Source: an uncultured Chlorobiaceae bacterium (GTDB taxonomy: Bacteria > Bacteroidota > Chlorobiia > Chlorobiales > Chlorobiaceae). From it: DNA of 7,701 bases. The notes below the pieces were generated by a model, which did no database searches, had not been told where the DNA came from, and was given only the letters and a program-made list of their open reading frames with translations. The first letter of the stretch is position 1, and every line of letters starts with the position of its first letter. The position numbers were made by a program, and so were the translations under genes. The stretch covers positions 1-7,701 of the forward strand of contig CAILXE010000138.1 of the NCBI GenBank assembly GCA_903838095.1, written 5' to 3'. Shown one piece after another: positions 1-5,691 of this stretch.

Positions 1-921
1 GTTGAGGTGGTCTATGATGTCAAGTTGTTATTCCAGAACGAAAAACTTTTTGTCACTGAGGTTGATTTCAATCGTTTTCGTATCCTTCGTCGGATGGGCT
101 TTAAAAAGCTCGCAAACTATCTTGCAAGGCACAAAGAAGATTCCAGTATTTCGTGGCTTTATGTTCAGCCGTTACCTGATACTATCGGAAGTTTTGAAGG
201 CAACGTCAAGCTCAATGTCCTCAAGGAAAATATTAACGACATCCATCCGGTTGATCTTGCCGATATTCTCGAAGAGCTTGAAGGCAATCAGCGCATAGCG
301 GTTTTCAACGAGCTTGAACCTGAGCTGGCTTCTGATACACTCGAAGAGGTTGAGCCAAGGGTGCAGAGGGAACTGATCAGATCCATGGAAAAAGAGAAGG
401 CTGCCGGATTGATCAATGAGATGAGTCCTGCACAGGTTGCCGGAATTCTTTCAGTATTGCCAGCCTCTGAAGCCGATGAGATTATCGAGTTTGTCGATAG
501 TGAAAACAAGCAGAGGGTGCAGCAGATCATAGACCAGAATGACGAAAATATAATGCTCTATTCCACGCAGCAGGTTATCAAACGCCCTGTTGAGACGATG
601 GTCAAAGAGGTGATCGATAATTTTCGGGAAGTGGCCGGTGATATGGACGTCATTATGTATGTGTATGTTGTGAGTGCAGAAAACATCTTGCAGGGAGTTG
701 TTGATATCAGGGAGTTGATTGCGGCGGAGCCGGAGCAGACTCTTGGGGACATCATGACGGACAGTCTTATTACCCTCAACCCGGATGATACACTGCATGA
801 TGCTGTTGACATGTTTTTCCGTTACTCATTCAGGGCGATCCCCATCACTGATGAAAGTGATTATCTGCTTGGTGTTGTTTCTTGTCATGATATCAAGGGC
901 GTCAAGCCCAGGCTGGATTAA
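1..921 (+). CDS. Soluble PRC-barrel / MgtE-N-like / CBS domain protein, 5' end cut by window
   Basis: The frame is open to the first base (GTT GAG GTG...), so the true start probably lies upstream. A GTG at 7 exists, but starting there would leave a beginning that already looks like the middle of a PRC-barrel strand set (VYDV...LFVTEVD). Counting from that GTG, residues 2-55 are beta-rich and PRC-barrel-like. Residues about 78-180 are acidic amphipathic helical repeats typical of the MgtE N-terminal domain (HPVDLADILEEL, then DTLEEVEP, then LPASEADEIIEF). Residues about 193-300 are a CBS pair. The second CBS is clear (DIMTDSLITLNPDDTLHDAV, then RAIPITDE and LLGVVSCHDI). The first is weak, lacking the usual MT motif before position 200. 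No membrane segment follows, so this is not the MgtE Mg2+ channel itself. Known CBS pairs bind adenine nucleotides or Mg2+; a cytoplasmic sensor role is inference. It lies 48 bases upstream of the Moco genes on the same strand. The physiological role is unknown. Confidence 0.85.
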   Translation, partial: VEVVYDVKLLFQNEKLFVTEVDFNRFRILRRMGFKKLANYLARHKEDSSISWLYVQPLPDTIGSFEGNVKLNVLKENINDIHPVDLADILEELEGNQRIAVFNELEPELASDTLEEVEPRVQRELIRSMEKEKAAGLINEMSPAQVAGILSVLPASEADEIIEFVDSENKQRVQQIIDQNDENIMLYSTQQVIKRPVETMVKEVIDNFREVAGDMDVIMYVYVVSAENILQGVVDIRELIAAEPEQTLGDIMTDSLITLNPDDTLHDAVDMFFRYSFRAIPITDESDYLLGVVSCHDIKGVKPRLD

Positions 922-969
922 ATGCCCCTTCGATGTAAATTGTCTTAATAAAAAAGTGTATCAATAGCG

Positions 970-1914
970 ATGGAGTTTACACACCTTGACGACACCGGTG
1001 ACATCGCCATGGTTGATGTTTCGGGAAAGCCCGGTACGCTCCGGGTTGCCCGGGCTTCCGGATATATCCTGATGCAACCTGCCACAATAGAACTGCTCTC
1101 TCACGCGGCTCTTCCAAAAGGCAATGTTCTGACCACAGCCAAGCTTGCCGGTATCATGGCGGCCAAAAATACCGCTCATCTCATTCCTCTTTGCCATCAG
1201 CTTAATCTCTCATGGGCCGACATTGTTTTTGATGTTCAGACAGACCGGATTGAGATTGTGGCAACCGTCAAAACACAAGAGTCAACCGGGGTAGAGATGG
1301 AAGCCTTGACAGCGGTCTCGGTTGCTGCGCTGACTATCTATGATATGTGCAAGGCGGTGGACAAATCCATGGAGATAGGATCTATAAGGCTGGACAAGAA
1401 AACCGGAGGAAAATCTCATGAATCTGATGACTATCGACCAAAAACATCAATTCTTGTGATGTCCGATTCGATCTCTTCGGGTCGTGCGCAAGACCGCTCT
1501 GGCAAATTGCTGCGAGAAGGCTTTGAGGCAGCAGGATGTCCCATCGGAGAGTTGCGGATTATTGCCGATGATCAAGAGGAAATTCTGTCGGTTATCGATG
1601 AGTGGACTGCTGGCGGGGTGGAGTTGATTATTACAACAGGAGGAACAGGTCTCGGTCCGCGTGATGTTACTGTGGAGGCGCTTCTTCCCAGATTTTCACG
1701 TAAATTACCTGGAATTGAGCAGGCGCTTTTTCACTGGGGACAGGGTAAAATCAAGACAGCCATGCTTTCAAGGCTTGCCGCAGGAATGGTAGGATCGACG
1801 ATGGTTATCTGTTTACCTGGAAGTGCCGGAGCAGTGAGCGATGCGCTTGAGGTGCTTGTGCCAGCGATATTTCACGCATTTGCCATGATAAAAGGGGAGG
1901 GACACGCATGCTAA
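970..1914 (+). CDS. moaCB: Bifunctional MoaC-MogA/MoaB molybdenum cofactor biosynthesis fusion
   Basis: A 314-residue fusion. Residues 1-150 are MoaC, cyclic pyranopterin monophosphate synthase, which acts with MoaA to turn GTP into cPMP. It has MVDVS near residue 14, KGNVLTTAKLAGIMAAK at 50-66, LIPLCH at 71-76, VEMEALTAVSVAALTIYDMCKA at 108-129 split by no gap, and GGKS at 146-149. Residues matching the catalytic set known from E. coli MoaC are all present (K50, H76, E109, E111, D125, K128). The usual CHPL reads CHQL here. Residues about 158-314 are a MogA/MoaB domain, which adenylylates molybdopterin: DRSG at 175-178, TTGGTGLGPRD at 222-232 and LPGSAGAV at 282-289. The linker is only about 8 residues, and both halves have full normal length. 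ATG 970 is chosen because an in-frame stop lies at 949 and this start gives the usual MoaC N-terminus; no good Shine-Dalgarno precedes it. The 3' end overlaps moeA by 7 bases, which suggests translational coupling. Confidence 0.95.
   Translation: MEFTHLDDTGDIAMVDVSGKPGTLRVARASGYILMQPATIELLSHAALPKGNVLTTAKLAGIMAAKNTAHLIPLCHQLNLSWADIVFDVQTDRIEIVATVKTQESTGVEMEALTAVSVAALTIYDMCKAVDKSMEIGSIRLDKKTGGKSHESDDYRPKTSILVMSDSISSGRAQDRSGKLLREGFEAAGCPIGELRIIADDQEEILSVIDEWTAGGVELIITTGGTGLGPRDVTVEALLPRFSRKLPGIEQALFHWGQGKIKTAMLSRLAAGMVGSTMVICLPGSAGAVSDALEVLVPAIFHAFAMIKGEGHAC
1892..1900 (+). promoter_or_regulatory. Strong ribosome binding site for moeA inside the end of moaCB
   Basis: AAGGGGAGG lies 7 bases before ATG 1908. 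It is the strongest Shine-Dalgarno sequence in the window and fixes the moeA start inside the last codons of the upstream fusion gene. The neighbouring moaCB, mobBA and permease starts have no comparable site. Confidence 0.8.
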
Positions 1915-3137
1915 CTACTGTAAGGGAGGCACAAAGCCTCATCAGCCAGTCGATGACGTCACTGGGTATTGAAGAGCTTCCGCTTGATGGAGTTCAGGGC
2001 AGGGTTCTTGCCCAGGACATAACAGCTCCTTTTTCACTGCCGCGATTTACCAATGCAGCAATGGACGGTTTTGCCCTCAAATGGAATGATGTTCGTCATG
2101 CATCCGAAGACTCTCCGGTTCGATTGCATGTTTCCCAGAAAATTCCCGCAGGTTCTTTTTCTCTTTTTCCTGTTGCCACAAAGTGTTGTGCTGAAATTAT
2201 GACCGGCGCCCCTATGCCTGAAGGCGCGGATACTGTTGTGGCTTTTGAAGAGAGCAGCGGTTTCGGTTCTGAATATGTCGATATATACAATGCGTCAAAA
2301 CAAGGAGGCAACGTTCGTTATGGTGGCGAAGAAGTCGCCGTGGGTGAAGTACTTCTCCGTAAGGGAAATGCCCTCAAACCTTCTGAAATAGCAGTTCTTG
2401 CCTCATTTGGTTTTGCATCAGTGGCTGTACAGAGAACTCCTAAAGTATCCATTGTTACAGTTGGTGATGAGATACGAATGCCCGGCGAGGAGGTGACTGG
2501 AGCCCAGATCTATAACTGCAATCGCTTTATGCTGGAAGCCGCCTGCCGGGCAATTGCCGTTGAGCCGGTGGGACTTTATTATGCTCCGGATGACCGGGAG
2601 TTGTTACGGGAAGCATTGGTGTCAGGGTTGGATACATCAGATATGCTCATTACGGCAGGTGGCATCTCAACAGGAGAGTATGATTTTGTCCAACAAGAGC
2701 TGTCTGCGCTTGGTGTGAAAAAAAAGTTCTGGAATGTTGCTCAAAAACCAGGAAAACCCCTTTATTTTGGCGCCACTTCCGAGGGAAAAGCTGTTTTTTC
2801 TCTTCCAGGGAACCCTGTTTCTGCGCTTGTATGCTTTGTGAAGTATTGTGTTCCGGCACTTGGCATGTTGCAGGGAAATAATAAACCAGATACTTTTCAG
2901 GCCATTCTTGCCGAACCATTTCCGACAGATAAAAAGCGCCACCGTTTTTTATTTGGAACAGTATGGATTGAAGGTGGCAAGTTGCTGTGCAGGGTATCTC
3001 CAAAAGTTGAATCTCACATGATAACGTCGGTTGTGGGTTCGAACTGTCTGGTTGAAGCAGAAGCTTCTGCTGTACCGCATCCTGCCGGATCGGTGGTGAC
3101 CTGTACATTGCTGCCCTGGGCAAGTCTGTTATCATAA
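1908..3137 (+). CDS. moeA: Molybdopterin molybdenumtransferase MoeA
   Basis: A 409-residue cytoplasmic enzyme of normal MoeA length (E. coli MoeA is 411). It inserts molybdate into adenylylated molybdopterin, the product of the MogA half encoded just upstream, giving active Moco. Visible family motifs in order are PRFTNAAMDGFA at 45-56 (the conserved Asp is D53), TGAPMPEGADTVV at 99-111, GGNVRYGGEE at 133-142, VGDEI at 185-189, NCNRFML at 203-209, TAGGISTGEYDF at 249-260, KPGKPLYFG at 280-288 and LPGNPVSA at 299-306. The C-terminal beta-barrel domain IV runs from about 328 to 409. The start overlaps the moaCB stop and has a strong ribosome binding site. The stop is 5 bases before mobBA, so this is the middle gene of one transcription unit. 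No key motif is missing. It could be a molybdopterin-tungsten variant, since MoeA sequence alone does not settle the metal. Confidence 0.96.
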   Translation: MLTTVREAQSLISQSMTSLGIEELPLDGVQGRVLAQDITAPFSLPRFTNAAMDGFALKWNDVRHASEDSPVRLHVSQKIPAGSFSLFPVATKCCAEIMTGAPMPEGADTVVAFEESSGFGSEYVDIYNASKQGGNVRYGGEEVAVGEVLLRKGNALKPSEIAVLASFGFASVAVQRTPKVSIVTVGDEIRMPGEEVTGAQIYNCNRFMLEAACRAIAVEPVGLYYAPDDRELLREALVSGLDTSDMLITAGGISTGEYDFVQQELSALGVKKKFWNVAQKPGKPLYFGATSEGKAVFSLPGNPVSALVCFVKYCVPALGMLQGNNKPDTFQAILAEPFPTDKKRHRFLFGTVWIEGGKLLCRVSPKVESHMITSVVGSNCLVEAEASAVPHPAGSVVTCTLLPWASLLS

Positions 3138-3142
3138 AAACC

Positions 3143-4264
3143 ATGCTGTTTCACCCTTTTGAAATAGCCTTTTGCGGCTATTCCGGTTCCGGAAAAACAA
3201 CCCTTATCGCGGGGGTTGTTCGTCATCTGTCAGCAAAATTTACTCTTGCATATTACAAGCATGGCTGTCATCGGTTTGATCTTGACCGTGAGGGCAAAGA
3301 CTCCTGGATTGTACGTCAGGCAGGGGCAGACACGGTCATGATTTCTGATCCAGCAACAAAAGCCGTTATCACAAGCCATGAGAAGAGTTCAGCTTCTCAA
3401 CTCCTTGAGCGCCATGTTTTTGCTGATGAGGATCTGCTGCTGGTAGAAGGTCTCAAGGAACTTCCACTGCCAAAAGTCCTTCTGGTTGATACTGAACGCA
3501 GGATACTTGATCTTGTCAGCACAGGAGCCTTGACCAATATTGTCGCTCTGGTCGTTCCTGACGATCCCGTTGCTTATGCAGTATATGGTTACCCGGTTCT
3601 GCATCGCGACTGTATTGGTGATATTGCCGCATTTATTGAAGCCTTTTTGCTCACCTCCTCATTAAAAGAGCATCCGCTGAACGGTCTGGTATTGGCCGGT
3701 GGGCGCAGCTCCCGCATGGGCAGTGACAAAGCGCTTCTTGCATATCATGCCGATAACCAACTGGTGCATACCGCAGCGCTTCTTCAGAAGCAGTGCAGCG
3801 AAGTGTTCATTTCCTGCCGTGAGGAACAGGCTGAAACATACCGCCATTTCGGGATTCCACTGATCACCGACTCATACCTTGGCATCGGACCTATGGGAGG
3901 CCTGCTTTCTGCCCAGCAAGCCCGACCAGAAGCAGCATGGGTGGTTGCAGCCTGTGATCTGCCTTTTCTTGACCAGGATATTGTTCAACAACTCTGCTCA
4001 CAGCGAAATCCATTGCGTTTCGCAACAGCGTTCAGGAACCCTCAATCCGGTTGTCTTGAACCTCTCTGTGCCTGTTATGAGCCAAAATCCCGCTGCAGAA
4101 TCATCCTTCGCCATATTGAGAGAAACAATTCGCTCTTATCGTTTCTTGATGAGTCCCGTATTGAAGAGCTTGCGCTCCAGAATAGCGGCGCACTCAAGAA
4201 CATCAATGATCCTGAAGGCAGGCATGATGCCAGCTTTTCTGCAAGAACAGTATCGCGTCACTGA
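3143..4264 (+). CDS. mobBA: MobB-MobA fusion, molybdopterin-guanine dinucleotide biosynthesis
   Basis: A 373-residue fusion. Residues 1 to about 172 are MobB, a P-loop GTP-binding accessory protein: Walker A GYSGSGKTT at 12-20, KHGCHRFDLD with GKDS at 39-54, AGA around 60-62, and the Walker-B-like LLLVEGLK at 98-105. Residues about 179-373 are MobA, the guanylyltransferase that joins GMP from GTP to Mo-molybdopterin to make the dinucleotide cofactor of DMSO-reductase-family enzymes. Its motifs are LVLAGGRSSRMGSDKALL at 182-199, GPMGG at 249-253, ACDLPFL at 270-276 (D272 is the metal-binding Asp by family analogy), LEPLCACY at 305-312 and NINDP at 353-357. The two halves are near full length with a linker of under 10 residues. 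Fused MobA and MobB are known in other bacteria; here MobB is N-terminal. ATG 3143 lies 5 bases after the moeA stop with no visible Shine-Dalgarno, so translation is probably coupled. It implies that the host uses at least one bis-MGD enzyme. Confidence 0.94.
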   Translation: MLFHPFEIAFCGYSGSGKTTLIAGVVRHLSAKFTLAYYKHGCHRFDLDREGKDSWIVRQAGADTVMISDPATKAVITSHEKSSASQLLERHVFADEDLLLVEGLKELPLPKVLLVDTERRILDLVSTGALTNIVALVVPDDPVAYAVYGYPVLHRDCIGDIAAFIEAFLLTSSLKEHPLNGLVLAGGRSSRMGSDKALLAYHADNQLVHTAALLQKQCSEVFISCREEQAETYRHFGIPLITDSYLGIGPMGGLLSAQQARPEAAWVVAACDLPFLDQDIVQQLCSQRNPLRFATAFRNPQSGCLEPLCACYEPKSRCRIILRHIERNNSLLSFLDESRIEELALQNSGALKNINDPEGRHDASFSARTVSRH

Positions 4265-4273
4265 AACCATGCT

Positions 4274-5620
4274 ATGATACCATCAGATCATCTCCCGCCG
4301 GTTTGGCTCATAGCCCCTTTTGTCATTCTTCTGGTGATGATTGCTCTTGGGCCTCTGTTTTTTCACCGATTCTGGGAACGTCACTATCCAGCGATTGCCA
4401 TTGGACTCGGGATTGTTGTGGCAGCTTACTATGCCTTTTTTATTGAGCATGGAACACGGATGCTTGAGCGGACTCTTGAAGAGTACCTGTCATTTATTGC
4501 CCTGGTGTCATCACTGTTTGTTGTATCCGGCGGTATTCTGATAACAATCGAGCGAAGAGGGATGCCGGGGATAAACGCTCTTCTGCTTTTTACCGGCGCG
4601 GTGCTTGCCAATCTGATAGGAACAACCGGCGCGTCAATGCTGCTGATACGACCTTACATGCGCATCAATAAAGGACGTCTGAAGCCTTTTCATATTGTCT
4701 TTTTTATTTTTCTTGTCAGCAATATCGGCGGGGGACTTACACCGATTGGAGATCCTCCGCTTTTTCTGGGGTTTTTGAAGGGGGTTCCTTTTTTCTGGGT
4801 ACTCTCAAAAGTTTGGCTTCCCTGGATCGCCACTGTTACACTTCTAATTCTGATATTTATGGCGTTTGACGCAAGAGCAGGGCACAGCAAAAATCAAAGC
4901 GCCGAGATAAAAGGCGGAGTCAGCATTACAGGGGCAAAAAACTTTTTCTATCTCGCAATTATCATTCTGGCTGTTTTTCTTGACCCGGCAGTTATTGAGG
5001 GTTTTCCAGGTCTGCAGGAGATGTTCCATCTGCCATTTGGTTTTCGTGAACTGATCATGTTCAGTGTTGTTTTTGCAGCTCATAAAACTGCTGATCACAA
5101 GGCGCTCAAGGGTAATGAATTCAATTTTGAGCCGCTCAGGGAGGTTGCTTTTCTTTTTATCGGTATTTTTGCAACAATGATTCCGGCATTGGAGCTTATC
5201 GGAGCCTATGCTCACACTCATGCGGCCGCATTTTCTGTCTCAAGGTTTTACTGGATGACCGGGCTTCTTTCCGGTGTTCTGGATAACGCTCCTACCTACA
5301 TGAATTTCTTCGCTGGCGCTTTAGGAAAGTTTGGACTTGAACTTTCTTCACCTGCCGACATAAAGATGTTTGCAGATGGTATAGATTCCTCCGTTCAGGG
5401 TGATGTTTCATCAGATATTTACCTCATGGCCATATCTCTTGCATCGGTCTTTTTTGGAGCTATGACCTATATCGGCAATGCGCCTAACTTTATGGTTAAA
5501 AATATTGCCCTGCAGGCAGGAGTTGATATGCCGGATTTTTTGCAGTATGCTTATAAATATTCGATTCCGATTCTTCTGCCGTTATTTCTGCTTTTATGGT
5601 TATTGTTTTTTAACTATTAA
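4274..5620 (+). CDS. Ion transporter superfamily permease (NhaD / CitMHS-like putative Na+/H+ antiporter)
   Basis: A 448-residue inner-membrane protein with about 11-12 hydrophobic segments (roughly 10-30, 39-57, 73-92, 100-117, 138-155, 172-197, 222-238, 288-312, 322-347, 383-402 and 428-447). It shows two inverted-topology half-repeats, each with a polar re-entrant motif. The first half has GTTGASMLLIRP at 116-127 and NIGGGLTPIGDPPLFLGF at 150-167. The second has SGVLDNAPTYMNF at 333-345 and TYIGNAPNFMV at 398-408. These are typical of the ion transporter (IT) superfamily, commonly annotated as sodium:proton antiporter or citrate transporter. A hydrophilic loop at 198-222 separates the halves. 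ATG 4274 gives the expected short cytoplasmic lead before the first helix. It starts 9 bases after mobBA with no clear Shine-Dalgarno, so it is probably on the Moco transcript. The substrate is not determined: Na+/H+ exchange is the default family call, and an anion substrate is an alternative. Confidence 0.88.
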   Translation: MIPSDHLPPVWLIAPFVILLVMIALGPLFFHRFWERHYPAIAIGLGIVVAAYYAFFIEHGTRMLERTLEEYLSFIALVSSLFVVSGGILITIERRGMPGINALLLFTGAVLANLIGTTGASMLLIRPYMRINKGRLKPFHIVFFIFLVSNIGGGLTPIGDPPLFLGFLKGVPFFWVLSKVWLPWIATVTLLILIFMAFDARAGHSKNQSAEIKGGVSITGAKNFFYLAIIILAVFLDPAVIEGFPGLQEMFHLPFGFRELIMFSVVFAAHKTADHKALKGNEFNFEPLREVAFLFIGIFATMIPALELIGAYAHTHAAAFSVSRFYWMTGLLSGVLDNAPTYMNFFAGALGKFGLELSSPADIKMFADGIDSSVQGDVSSDIYLMAISLASVFFGAMTYIGNAPNFMVKNIALQAGVDMPDFLQYAYKYSIPILLPLFLLLWLLFFNY

Positions 5621-5626
5621 CCATAA
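5594..5626 (+). repeat. 9-bp inverted repeat over the permease stop codon
   Basis: TTATGGTTA (5594-5602) and TAACCATAA (5618-5626) are perfect reverse complements around a 15-base loop. The right arm contains the stop codon TAA at 5618-5620. The stem is AT-rich and no T-run follows, so it is not a standard intrinsic terminator. It could be a weak RNA hairpin, a protein-binding palindrome or chance. Confidence 0.4.
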
Positions 5627-5680
5627 CCTGACAAGGGAATTCATACGGATGTCTTTGAACAGGTTTGGTGTTATGATCAC

Positions 5681-5685
5681 GAAGG
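5681..5685 (+). promoter_or_regulatory. Ribosome binding site supporting the kinase start
   Basis: GAAGG, followed by GC, lies 6 bases before ATG 5692. It favours that start over in-frame ATGs at 5710 and 5731, which have only A-rich sequence upstream. An in-frame stop at 5674 rules out a longer protein. Confidence 0.55.
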
Positions 5686-5691
5686 GCAAAT

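Noticed and set aside
922..969. Possible Moco riboswitch, terminator or promoter before moaCB
   Set aside because: Only 48 bases are available, far too short for a Moco riboswitch. There is no stem with a T-run, and the best -35-like hexamer (TTGTCT at 940) has no properly spaced -10 partner.
2650..3144. Long open frame of 164 codons on the minus strand
   Set aside because: It lies entirely opposite the MoeA C-terminal region, whose protein motifs are unambiguous. It has no recognisable domain and no good ribosome binding site.
3649..3715. Separate internal start for an independent MobA protein
   Set aside because: The frame continues without a stop from MobB into MobA. No ATG or GTG with a ribosome binding site lies at the linker, so a fusion is the better reading.
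3879..4277. Plus-strand frame of 132 codons overlapping the MobA half
   Set aside because: The MobA motifs lie in the other frame through this whole region, and the alternative product has no recognisable features.
4844..5221. Minus-strand open frame of 125 codons inside the permease gene
   Set aside because: It is a shadow of a membrane-protein coding region. Its composition is Lys/Asn/Cys-rich with no family resemblance.
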